A stretch of DNA of 64,000 nucleotides from Thereva unica (Eukaryota > Arthropoda > Insecta > Diptera > Therevidae): contig OX465283.1 in the NCBI GenBank assembly GCA_949987705.1, forward strand, positions 77,261,720 through 77,325,719, written 5' to 3'. Made by a program: the position numbers and the translations under genes. A model generated the notes under the pieces. It was not told the origin of the DNA. It was given only the letters and a program-made list of their open reading frames with translations, and made no database searches. The first letter of the stretch is position 1. The number at the start of each line of letters is the position of its first letter. Positions 10,278 to 20,123 of this stretch are shown here, piece by piece.

Positions 10278-13200
10278 TTTTTTTTTTTTTTTATGTGGCA
10301 GTGCTAAGCTTAGGAGTCACCCTTTGTACTACTAGTCCGTCATGTCATTTGTCACGTCATGGTGCAATGTCTAGCAGTAAGCTTAGTACGGGGGAGGGAT
10401 GAGGGGGGGGTGGGTATAGGTTAAGGATTAAAAGGTACGGGGGGGTATTGAAGAAGGTGGTGATGAACCCTGCGTTTGAACTCTTGGATGTTGTAGGAGT
10501 TCGGAAATACCGACTGCGAGAGATTATTCCACAGTCGAGTTGTTCTATTAACAAACGAATTCATATCTTGTTGAGTGCGTGAAAGGGGTAGTTGCAGGTG
10601 AAGGGAATGAGACGAGTGGGCTAATCTGGTGTTGCGGGTATAAGATTGCCGTGGAGGCAGGAGAGCGTTTAACTCGGAGGAACAGTCACTATGATAGTAG
10701 CGATAAAATTTTGTCAGTGCTGCTACATTCCTACGGTGGCTTAAGGGGTCGATGGTGGAGCAGGCAGTGTCGTCATCAATTAACTTGAGCGCCCTTTTTT
10801 GCACTTTATCTAACCATGCCAAGGTGGTTATTGGGGCGCCGCCCCAAACGAGGGAGTTATATTCGAGAAGAGGCCGAATGTAGGATTTATAAATAACAGC
10901 ACGGGCCGATGGCTGGAGGAGGAACTTGCACCTCTTAAGAAATCCCAAGCACTGGGATGCTTGTTTGGCGATTTGGAATATGTGGTCATTCCATCGCAAG
11001 TCTTTGGCTAATGTCACGCCTAAGATGTGTAAGGATGGGTCGGCCATTAGTTGAACTCCATCCACTCTCAAGGGTGGAGAGGTGTTGAGCTTCTTTTTGG
11101 AGATAAGACAGTACTTGGTTTTGTCGGAGGTGAATTCAACACGATTCTTCTTTCCCCACTCTAGAATGAGTTCAATGTCATTATTAATAGAGTTGAACAT
11201 TAATTCGCGATCATCAAGACAGGATCTGGCATGAGTCTGTCTTGTATCGAAGCTGTACGAGTAACGTAGAGTACCGTCGTCAGCGAAGCTGAGAAGTGGG
11301 TTGGAGGGGATTGAAAGAAGGTCATTTATAAATATGAGAAATAGGGCTGGTGATAAAATTGACCCCTGGGGTACCCCCGCAGTGATCGGGTGGGATGCGG
11401 ATGTGACGCCATCCAATACCACTTTGATTGAACGGCCAGAAAGGAAACTCTCAATCCACTTCTGTAGAAGTGAGTCAACTCCAATAGCTTTGAGTTTAGC
11501 TAACAGGGCTGAGTGCCAAACTCTATCGAAAGCCTTGGAGATATCCAGAGCAACCTGACTAGACTCACCAGATCCATGCTGAGGTGTTCTGTAAGACAGA
11601 CTAAAAGATCGCCAGTGTATCTTTTTTGTCGGAAGCCATACTGTCTGTCGTTTATGAGTAGATTGGATTCTAGATATCCCATAAGCTTTTTGTTGATTAT
11701 CGTCTCCATGGTTTTGGAGAGAATAGAAGTAATTGCTATTGGGCGGTAGTTAGAGGGGTCGCTGGAGTCACCTTTTTTCGGTATTGGCTGAACATGGGCA
11801 AGTTTCCAAGAGTCGGGATAAACTCCGGAGAAATATGACAGGGAAAATAATTTGCGCAGAGGTTTAGCCAAAGGTGAGGCGCATTGTTTTAAGACGATAG
11901 GGGGTATATTATCGGGTCCAGTGGATTTGTTGGCATCGAGCTCTTTGAGGCACCTGTACACCTCGCGAGGCCTGAAAAACACCCTGTCCATTGAATGGGC
12001 GTTACGCTCGGAAACAGGGGGTAGCACATCAGTTTCGGGTAAAGAAGAATTCGAAGCGAACATAGATGCTAATAAATTGGCCTTGGATTTGCTGTCTGCT
12101 ATTACCTTCTCATTGTGAATAAAGGAAGGGGTTGAAGTTGTAGTGAAATTCTTCTTGATGGAACTTACCAAGGACCAGAAGTTTTTGCTACCGGAGGTTG
12201 CATTTAGGAGTTTACTTCTCAATTTGTTGTCAAATAAGGTTTTGACTTTCTTGATGGCGGTTTTACAACAATTTCTTTGTTGTATGTACTCTAAACGGAG
12301 CGATTCACTCGGGAAGCTCTTGTACGCTCGGAAGGCGGCTTCTTTAGTTTTGATTGCATTCATACACTCCCGATTAAACCATCTGTTGGGCCTAGGCTTC
12401 ACAGATTTGGTAGAATGGGGAATGAACAAATGCATTCCTGCCTGTATGATCCTGGTGATACGGATAGCGGCAGAGTTGGCGTTTCTATTCCGGAAACACA
12501 GATTCCAGTCTGTAGACTGGAAAAAATTAATAAGCCCCAGCCAATTGGCCTTCCCATAATGTCATACAGTTCTTCGAACTGGTTTGGGAGGGGTGGGAAA
12601 TTCGAATGGGAAGTTAGCGCTGATTAAGCAGTGGTCTGAATTGCCGAGAGGTGAATCAACTTCGTCGGAGTAACGCGCTGGATGAGAAGTTAGAAAAAGA
12701 TCAAGGAGATATTTTCCTTGATCAGCAACATCAGGGACTCTTGTGGGATGATCCACAATTTGATGCAAGTTATTGATGTCTGCAAAGAGCTCGACGTCCT
12801 TGCCAGAAACACTGGTGCCATTTGAGTAAGTCAGCCATTTAACGTTGGGAACATTGAAATCACCCACAACGATGATTTCACACTCAGGATTGGACGACAA
12901 AAATCCCGAGATTTGTTCGGAAATAGTATCAAAAGATAAGGTGGAGGCTTCGTTACTTATGTTAGGGCTTTTGTATAGGAAGCAGAAGAATATGACGTGG
13001 CTTTGGAAAATGATTTTAATCCAAAGATAATTAAAATCTGAAGTTGTGCTTGAATGTATTTTATAATAAGCGACGTCGTCCCTAACATAAATGGCAATAC
13101 CCCTATGGGGGGAGAGATTGTGCACTAAAGTGTACCCCGACACCTGGTAATAACCTAAGTCATTATCGGGTGATATTTGGGTTTTACTAAGTGCGAAGAT

Positions 13201-13476
13201 TGGGGGTTTGTAATTAGATAAGTGGCACTCAACAAAAGAGAAATTCGCTTGAAGTCCACGAATGTTACAAAAGTCAATACCAAAACTTGACTTGTAACGG
13301 GACTTCGGTTGTGCGGGCTCAATCGCCACGTTCTCGGGAATATTTCCCGGCATTACATTTGCCGCAACCATCAGAGTCAATAAAATTTGTCCTCGTCAAA
13401 GTGTTATGCCTTTTGAGACGGGGCAAATTTCATCGACCGACAGATTTTAGCCGCGGCACCTGCAGGACCGAGATGA
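10278..13476 (-). mobile_element. Jockey-type LINE copy A, nearly full length
   Basis: The minus-strand element runs from a 15-base poly-A tail (T-run 10278-10292) through a 3' UTR, a single endonuclease-RT ORF and a short 5' leader. Homology with copy C extends to gcaggaccgag at about 13476 and then stops. The ORF is broken only by one nonsense codon and one 10-bp deletion. No ORF1 (gag-like) frame precedes the endonuclease, unlike canonical jockey. Parts of its leader (13310-13476) and 3' end (10281-10400) reappear joined together in short repeats at 25155, 60583 and 61440. Confidence 0.9.
10421..13380 (-). pseudogene. Endonuclease-reverse transcriptase ORF of LINE copy A
   Basis: Endonuclease (13380-12562): FCNIRGLQANF, VVGDFNVPNVKW and GNSDHCLI, the Mg-binding and catalytic blocks of the exonuclease-endonuclease-phosphatase fold. 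RT (12435-10421): KSTGPDNIPP, PIPKKGDSSDPSNYRPIA, AGVPQGSILSPALF, SFADDGTLRYS with both catalytic Asp, then the thumb and a C-terminal tail. Compared with copy C, TGG (Trp) has become TGA at 12562-12564, and 10 bp are missing near 11580, shifting the frame within the RT. Otherwise the frame is open for about 980 codons, so this is a recently active lineage. The start Met at 13380 is the first after the leader. Confidence 0.9.
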
Positions 13477-14117
13477 GAGAGGGTAGGGAGGAAGGGTACT
13501 TACTTGCGCCGTTCGTCGGTCCGGTCGTGTCTAGTGAAGGGTGATGGGCCTTCGCGTTAGACTGCGCTCGTTATTGTTTTTTGTCACTGTTTTAGTTTTT
13601 CACTCTCACAGTTTTGTTTTATAATTTTCGTTTTATTATGACGCGTTTTTAGGGACCGGAACAGCGCACGCCCGTTCTCTTTGCTGTCCTAACCCAAACT
13701 TGAGAAGTTTCGAATGCCATTCTTATATATTTCCGCTTGTCTCTGGTGAACGTTCCATTTCTTTTATATTTTTGTAGCAATTTTTTGTCCAGCATAGGAT
13801 ACCGCGGTTACAAACTTCACTAACAATTTCAGTCTTTTGCTTGAAAAAGTTAAATTGGGAATGACGATAATAGTCTTAAAAATTGTTATCAAACGAATTC
13901 CTCATAATTAGCTCATAACAACCTTCCAATCAATGAACATTAAGTGGGACATTCAATTTCGGTTTCTTTCTCACTTTCCTCTCATTATGATCTCATTATT
14001 TTCTCACAACTGATTTAATTTTTTTTGGCATTTGGGATGTCATATTTTCATCATATTCAGCTCATTGTGAGTTGTAAGACAAATTTCTGGTTTTGTGAGC
14101 TCATTTTGCCTGCTGGG
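13477..14117. other. Unassigned sequence downstream of the LINE 5' end
   Basis: No gene seen. 13477-13690 is GC-richer and might be the rest of a longer 5' leader of LINE copy A, but copy C does not share it. 13690-14117 is AT-rich. Confidence 0.4.
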
Positions 14118-14362
14118 TATTATTCTTATAATACCCTTTAATTTGATATCCATGTCCACGGGTTTGTGAAGAAAGTTGTAATCCGGCCTCTTCAAACGGC
14201 CGCCATAGATCTAACGGTATATTGAGTGTACTTTATTATTTATTGTATTCTACTTATCATACCTTTTCATTTGATACCCATGTCTAGATGGTTGTGAAGA
14301 AAGTGGTAATCCGCCTTCTTGAGATGGCCGCCATGTAACTAACGTATGTATATTGAGTACAC
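14118..14362. repeat. Two tandem diverged copies of a ~120-bp repeat
   Basis: Units at about 14118-14236 and 14243-14360 share ataccctttt, gataYccatgtc, ggttgtgaagaaagt, gtaatccg, ggccgccat and tatattgagt. Related units on the other strand form a longer array at about 38760-39130, where the same words read atggcggcc, cggattaca and gggtatcaaatga. Confidence 0.65.
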
Positions 14363-14365
14363 TAT

Positions 14366-14902
14366 GGGCCTGTGCGAATACATGCGGCTAAACTAAATTA
14401 TTGGAAATTTCGGTAATGCAGTGCAATTTAGTCTTTTCACGAGGAAGCTAAAGTTGGCAATTACTGACTAAATTATGTTTTGATGGTATTTTATGTTTAT
14501 GTATTATGTAGAATTCCATACACTTCTATATGCAAATATAAAATATAAGCTTCGAATGTTAATACTTTTTTTATTTTTTGAATTCAAACACCGTTAAATA
14601 TATATAGAGATAAGATATCAAATTTAGGGAACAAAGCAAGCCTCTAACTTTATATTTTTAAATTCAGGCCTTTAAATGTATAGATACATAACGTAATTGC
14701 TATGGAATTACGATTATTTTCTTAAAATAATCATGTATGTTGTCAGGAGCATCTATTGGTGCTGGTCGATATTTATTTAAATTAAATTAAAACTGAGAAA
14801 CAGAACACAAATCTTATTTTTTCAAAACCAAATTTAGTTAACAGAAAATTCTCACAGCACTGCCGAAAAATTTAGCCATTTAGCCAGTATTCGCACACGC
14901 CC
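14366..14902. mobile_element. MITE with gggcctgtgcgaatac termini
   Basis: The left end gggcctgtgcgaatac and the reverse complement of the right end gggcgtgtgcgaatac match 15 of 16, with further inverted similarity inside (ggctaaa, aaatttcgg/aatttttcgg, gcagtgc). The flanks on both sides read tat, a possible 3-bp target duplication. It is 537 bp with no coding capacity. Superfamily not assigned. Confidence 0.7.
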
Positions 14903-14921
14903 TATATTCCTTATTATATTT

Positions 14922-15079
14922 CAGTTTAGTTTCAATAGCGTCATGGCCTACCTATTGTTTGACAGCTACGTAAATTTGAAATTTTCATTAAATGGAATGA
15001 TTCAATTTAATGGCAATCTTACATTTACGAAGCTGTCAAAGAATAGATAGCATATGAAGCTATTGAAACTAAAATGAAG
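14922..15079. mobile_element. Small hairpin MITE, 158 bp
   Basis: Two arms of about 55 bp are imperfect reverse complements, sharing ttagtttcaatagc, tgacagct and cgtaaat. The loop is about 45 bp. The element is short enough to extrude a hairpin in DNA or RNA. No target duplication was determined. Confidence 0.6.
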
Positions 15080-15657
15080 TGAAAACTCCTAAAATTACCA
15101 TTTTTTTAGATTTTTCAGTTGTTTCTTTTCGTTAAAGGTATAAAAAATAGCCTACGACCTATTCTTAGACCTACCAAATATACCCAAAATATTTCATAAA
15201 CATCGTTTAACCCGTTTCGGAGGAGTTCGGTAACAAACACTGTGACACGAGATTTTTATAGATATACATATGTAGATTAAAACTTAGCTTATTTTGACAA
15301 CCGGTAAGACAATTCGCGCAATCGTCTAGTCTTATAAACGGTTTTGCCCTATTAGATATTTTCATGAATAGCAGCAATCTACGCAGAATACTCCCATCTA
15401 CCTAAAAATACTCCCATCTATCTGTAAAAGTCAAGGTTTCAACCCACCAACGTCGTCATTAAAATTGGATGGATGGATGGAACATACTCTTAAATTTTTG
15501 ATAACATACAAAATTAATTTTTTGCAGATTTGCTCTTCCCACATTATACCTTTTCCTACCGCGCATTGGGCACGCAGAATCTTTTTTTAGTGAAAGACGT
15601 TGCAGCCCACGCGGGTTTTTGCTAGTTTTTTTTATAAATTCGTAGCACATAACATTA
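15080..15657. other. AT-rich interval with short simple repeats
   Basis: No gene seen. A short direct repeat (two copies of ctcccatctacctaaaaata-like sequence near 15399-15425) and a tggatggatggat microsatellite near 15468-15480 are present. Confidence 0.4.
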
Positions 15658-16441
15658 CTTCTAGGCAGTACCGGCTTTAGCCACGATCGAGAAATGTGTT
15701 CAATAATTTAGTTATTAAATGATAACACCTCCACAATAAAGGACACAATGTCAGATATGCACAGCAAACAAAGCTAGTATTTGAAAAAAACGTAAAAGAC
15801 AGTTGACAAGGGCGCTTTATTATGCATTCTTTTGAAACTATTGTGTTCTGCTTCTACCAATACACCAGTGATGGGCAATAGCAGCTCTTAGGAGCCACAC
15901 GAGCTTCCCAGGATGCTGCAGATCCCTCCAATCTTGCTTGTGAGTTCAACTAAGAGAAGTATAGGACCCTCTATTGTTCTCTCTTTTCTTCTTCGAGTGT
16001 GACAAACGGTAGAAAACAATCCTCATGTCCCCAAGTTTGCAGCATGTTTGCTGACAAATTCAATGAAGTTTTTTGCCCAAAGTCCAATGCAATGCTTCTA
16101 ATGCTGACCCAACAAGTACGCACACTGACACTAGAATTGCTTTAACTGATGTATCTAGCATCTGTGGACGATATAATGACCGGTCTAAATAATCTCGACA
16201 TCAATAATCTAGGTTGTTGATCTAGGCATTGTTCTAGACAATCAATTGAATTTCAACTTCCACTGCGATAATATTGCTGTCAGAGCCAAAAGCTTCTGGC
16301 TTTATAGAGGTAAGAGCGCAAGAATTCGATAACGTTCGGGCCCCAAAAACTCTATTCTGTTCGATCGTCTGCTCATTCCTGGAATCGCGCACCCGATCTG
16401 GAACCCCATATTTCAGGTTAGTATCGGTAGGTAGGAATCAG

Positions 16442-16675
16442 TATGTACTACGTATTCATGATGAGCTGAATAGTTGAGTTGAGGTTGAGTTTAATTTTCG
16501 ATTCGCGTCACAAATCACAAACAAATTCAACTACTCAACTACTGAACTCGCGTCGAAATGCATAATTTCTACTCAACCCAGTTAGCAAAGCTGAGTCGAG
16601 CTCAGACGATCCTAAGTCAACTAGACTCGCGTCTACATGTAGTTGGGCTCGGGTTCAACCTGATAATACGTAATA
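16442..16675. mobile_element. MITE inserted in the CR1-like LINE copy
   Basis: About 234 bp interrupt the LINE between the codons for IES and QKRFLL of the reference copy. The ends carry inverted tacgtatt/aatacgta words. The interior is rich in ctcaact/agttgag palindromic words (gagttgaggttgagt, ctcaactactcaactac), so it can fold back. No coding frame. Confidence 0.55.
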
Positions 16676-16847
16676 ATAGAAGAAATTTCTCCTCTTCGCT
16701 CTGGAAAACCTACACGACCCACGATTTTTGCAGCTTACCCCCTCCACGGACAGACTCAAGAGGTTAGATTTCATGCTACTGTCACATAGGAGGCAAATGA
16801 CTATCTCTTACTTTACTTCGGACGTTCTAAACGATATCGTTAAGCTA

Positions 16848-17015
16848 CGGTTTCTGTCCGATAGAATCATCCCTCCGCCGTCGCCTGGTCCCAAGTCCAG
16901 GGTTAACGAGGGTGGACGACCTGTTAAATTGTCCAAAATCGGGAAATCGAAGAAACTAGCCACTAGCCAGAAACCGCATGAAAAACAGCTGCACCGATTC
17001 CTGTCCGATAGAAAC
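16848..17015. repeat. Duplicated LINE segment flanking a ~130-bp foreign insert
   Basis: The sequence cgRttYctgtccgatagaa occurs at about 16848-16866 and 16997-17015, so an insertion of about 130 bp is bracketed by a long direct repeat, as in target-primed insertion. The insert contains gaagaaactag and agaaaccgcatg, which also appear at the start of the LINE at about 34800-34828. It is probably a truncated 5' LINE or SINE piece. Confidence 0.5.
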
Positions 17016-17192
17016 AGGTTCGACACAATAGGCATACAAAAATGTTTAAGGAATATCCTCATTTGAAAGAATATGCAAAGAACGAGTCCGTCAACAAATG
17101 TTGTATATGCTTCTTACCCAACAGAAAAATAATCCTTTCAACAAATAAGTTTATATCAAGTTTATAAATTAACTATACAGCATTTTGCACCT

Positions 17193-17527
17193 TAGTCTTG
17201 TTTTTTTTTTCTTCGAGCGGTTAAATAACAAAATTTCCCACTAAATTTAAAAACACAGACCAACAAACCGACGACTGGCGAGCTAGTTTCTCTTGTGCAT
17301 CGATAGTCTTTAAGTATAATAATCCAAAGGACGATTGTACATAACGAATGATGAATGATGAAGTTCAATGCAGATTTTTTTTGGTTCAAATTTGACGTCG
17401 TATGCCCGTGTGAATAACTCAGTTGTCGGCCATTTAAATCTTTTGGTCAAATTTGGACCTCGGGAGCCCGTTTGTGCTCCCAAGCGGCCAATGTACGCCC
17501 ATTGTAAGCCATATTTTATTTTTACTT
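17193..17527. mobile_element. M1 MITE, left-truncated copy
   Basis: Homologous to 1850-2255: shared blocks ttcgagcggataaa-like, aaaccgacgactg, ttgtgcatc, gacgtcgtatgcccgtgtg and the right terminus ttttatttttact. The left third, including the left TIR, is missing, so this copy is immobile without its partner end. Confidence 0.75.
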
Positions 17528-17564
17528 GGGTTATTGTATAATTTGTGCAAAATAATCTAGGTAT

Positions 17565-19228
17565 CTTCTTCTTCTTTAACGGCTCTACAACCGGGATCCG
17601 GTCCTGGCCTCGCGCAACTGTTCTCTCCACCGGTCCCGATTCTGAGCCGATGTCGTCCAGTTTGGCATCCCTAAACTCTGAGCGTCCTGGTCCACGCCAT
17701 CCTTCCAGCGAAGGTTGGGCCTCCCTCGCTGTCGCACCCCATAGGTCTTACCGCAGAGAACTTTCCGAGCAGGCTCATCTTCACTCATACGAGCTAGATG
17801 CCCTGCCCACCGGAGCCTACCGAGCTTTATTTTCTTCACAACATCTATGTCGCGATAGCGCTCGTAGATCTCGTCATTGTAGAGTCTCCGGAATCGTCCT
17901 TCCTCACATACGGGGCCAACAATCCTCCGAAGTATTTTCCTCTCAAACACGCCCAAGAGGTTTGAGTGCTTTTTGCTAAGCACCCACGTTTCGGATGCAT
18001 ATGTGAGAACGGGTAAGACCATCGTCTTATATAGTAAAAGTTTAGACGTTATGGTTAGATATTTGGATTTGAAGAGCCTTGACAGACTATAGTAGGCTTT
18101 GTTGGCTTTTAGCAGTCGTGCGCGTATTTCTGGTTCCATGCTATTGTCGGCTGCTACTATTGACCCAAGGTAGGTAAATGATTTTACCACGTCAAACTCG
18201 TGTTCCGCTACATTGATTGTGGGACCAATGTTAGGTGTTCTTCCAGACGAGGCCACCATGTACTTTGTTTTGCTTTCGTTAATATGCAGTCCCAGATTTC
18301 CTGCCGCTTGCTCAATCTGAGTGAAAGCTTCTTGTACAGCTGTTGTTGTTCTTCCAATGATGTCAATGTCGTCTGCGTAAGCCAGTAATTGGGTGGACTT
18401 GTGGAGGATTGTACCCCTTGATGTCACGCCCGAATCTCGGATCACTTTCTCCAACGCCAGGTTGAAAAGGAGGCAGGCCAGACCGTCCCCTTGTCGGAGT
18501 CCATTATAGATGTTGATTGGTCTGGACAGTGTTCCGGATACCTTTACTTGGCTTGACACATTGATCATGGTCAACCTACATAGTCTTGTCAGTTTGTTGG
18601 GGATGCCGAATTCTCTCATGGCTTTGTAGAGTTCTACCCTGGCTATGCTATCATAGGCGGCTTTAAAGTCTATGAAGAGGTGTTGAATTGAGTTTTGAAA
18701 CTCTAGACATTTTTCCATAGCCTGCCTCAAGGTGAAAATCTGATCAGTCGTTGATTTGCCTGGGCTGAAGCCACACTGGTAATGGCCTATGATGTTTCTG
18801 GCGTATAGGGCCATCCTGTTTTGTAGGATAGCGGAAAATATCTTATACACGGTACCTACTCAACAACGTTATACCGCGATAATTAGTGCACGCTGTGATA
18901 TCTCCTTTTTTGTGTACCGGACAGAGGATGCCTTTTCTCCAGTCTTCTGGCATCACTTCCTGCTCCCATACTTGCACAATTAATTCATGAATCGCTTGGT
19001 GTAATGTAGGCCCTCCATATTTAACCAGCTCCGCTGCGATGCCGTCTGCACCCGAGGCCTTGTTGTTTTTGAGCCGGCTGATGGCTCTGCTAACTTCTTC
19101 TATGCTTGGTGGCGGCAGCATAGCATTGTCAGATATTGGTGGAGCCTCCGAATCCTCAGTTAGCTCGCCATTTAGCAATTCATGAAAGTGCTCTTCCCAT
19201 CGCTCCAAGATGCCTTTAGGGATCTAGG
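17565..19228 (-). mobile_element. RTE-like LINE with 11-bp target duplication
   Basis: The 11-bp sequence aatctaggtat occurs at 17554-17564 and 19229-19239, exactly bounding a minus-strand RT element. The 3' end on the minus strand is AAAGAAGAAGAAG-like, and the 5' end is cut just before the MERWEEHF block, so it is a 5'-truncated copy inserted by target-primed reverse transcription. It lies within the hAT-like shell, close to its right end. A single frameshift and a perfect TSD indicate recent insertion. The LINE clade is not certain. Confidence 0.9.
17585..19208 (-). pseudogene. Reverse transcriptase of the RTE-like LINE, one frameshift
   Basis: From 19208 down: MERWEEHFHELLNGE, NNKASGADGIAAELVKYGG, MPEDWRKGILCPVHKKGD, NYRGITLLS. 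A frameshift at about 18850 follows, then QCGFSPGKSTTDQIFTLRQ, LFIDFKAAYDS, GLRQGDGLACLLFNLALE, QLLAYADDIDIIGR (catalytic YADD), KTKYMVA, YLGSIV, VLTYASETW, RRIVGPVCEEGRFRRL, and the C-terminal RLRWAGHLARM and GRPNLRWKDGVDQDA. After the frameshift the frame is open for 421 residues to a stop at 17585. Endonuclease absent through truncation. The protein would reverse transcribe its own RNA at nicked chromosomal DNA. Confidence 0.9.
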
Positions 19229-19327
19229 AATCTAGGTATACCGAAAATAAATGTCCAAAAAGTTAAGGGCGCTTTAAAATATATCGCACTGGGCGCTAAA
19301 ATTCCTAAAGCCGGCCCTGCTCCTAGG

Positions 19328-19611
19328 ATACCCACAACATAACTTTAGAGATTTTCTTTAACAGAATTTAGACAATATGCTTTCTTAAAAATAAACTTCA
19401 ACTGCACTCATAAAAGAAAATGTTAAAATTTCGTTTCTTAAGTGAACCGTGAATATCCAAAAGGAAATCTGAAGATGGAAAAACTAGGAAATTACTTTTG
19501 GTTTAGTCTTGCGGTAAGTAGTCGTAAGTAGTCTCTTGGATTTCATAGGTCACTTATAAGAACTGCTTACTTATGTACTTCTCTAAACAGGACTTCATAA
19601 ATGTTTTCTGT
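19328..19611. other. Unassigned AT-rich spacer
   Basis: No gene, terminus or RNA gene recognised between the hAT-like shell and the LTR region. Confidence 0.35.
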
Positions 19612-20080
19612 AGTTAAGCAAGTAGGGTGAAACTCGTGAAAATTAAATTGGCGTTGCTTAAAATTTTTAACCTTAGTACTCTTTGTGAGAAATTGCACCT
19701 ATGTATGACTATGTAATAAGAATGAACGATTTTCTAGTGCTTTCTGTATGTACTTTGTAGTACGTATGTATATGTAGTATGTATATGTAGTACTGAAATA
19801 TACATTGAATTATTCATATATATGTAATAATACTACTTATATTGTAATAAGATTATTGCTTGTAATCAGAACTTGAACTCAGAGCTAGAAGTTAACTGTC
19901 CAGCAGTTTCATCCTTACAGTCATCCGGTATAGACTAATAAATAAAGTATTGATAAACAACGGAGTCTTTAATTTAATTAAAATAGAACATGGCGCAGTC
20001 GGTATAACTGAGAAGTTAAAATCTAAAGAAATCATCAAATTAGAAAAAAAAGCTAACATAAAATTGAAAAAAAAAAAAAA
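19612..20080 (+). mobile_element. Probable gypsy/errantivirus-type LTR with primer-binding site, body lost
   Basis: At 19991-20004 the sequence tggcgcagtcggta is the primer-binding site (tRNA-Ser type) of the 17.6/297/ZAM group of fly errantiviruses. Upstream are LTR-like features: a polyadenylation signal region (aataaataaag near 19939) and a U5-like AT-rich end directly before the site. The left boundary is uncertain; an agttaag start near 19612 is only a guess. About 75 bp of A-rich leader follow, and then the sequence changes to a mariner fragment. Gag, pol and env are absent, so nothing can be expressed from it. Confidence 0.6.
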
Positions 20081-20123
20081 AAAAAACACGTAATCTAATA
20101 AGATATAAAATTGTAAAAGTGCA

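Larger units (their letters stand above)
15950..17130 (+). pseudogene. Second, decayed copy of the CR1-like LINE
   Basis: Plus-strand blocks match the LINE at 2687-4183 in order: FADKFNEVF (about 16048), VDLGIVLDNQLNFNFH (about 16213-16262, matching VDLGVVLDKKLNFNLH), LFCSIVCSFLE, a FQVS block, then KFLLFA-like sequence after an inserted MITE, STDRLKRLDFMLLSHRRQ and RFLSDRI, then the 3' untranslated text up to about 17130. Stops and frameshifts are numerous, and two foreign insertions split the thumb (16442-16675 and about 16867-16995). Confidence 0.75.
15666..19319. mobile_element. hAT-like transposon shell packed with nested elements
   Basis: The left end cagtaccggctttag and the reverse complement of the right end cagggccggctttag match 13 of 15 and start with CAG, as hAT termini do. 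They are flanked by 8-bp sequences cttctagg (15658-15665) and ctcctagg (19320-19327) that differ by one base, the size hAT transposases duplicate. No hAT transposase is visible inside. The interior holds a CR1-like LINE, a 230-bp MITE, an M1 MITE piece and an RTE-like LINE with its own TSD. The shell is therefore older than at least the RTE-like insertion. Confidence 0.65.

Noticed and set aside
15866..15900. cagtgatgggcaatagcagc as a second hAT terminus
   Set aside because: Suggestive of hAT ends, but no inverted partner or 8-bp duplication found.
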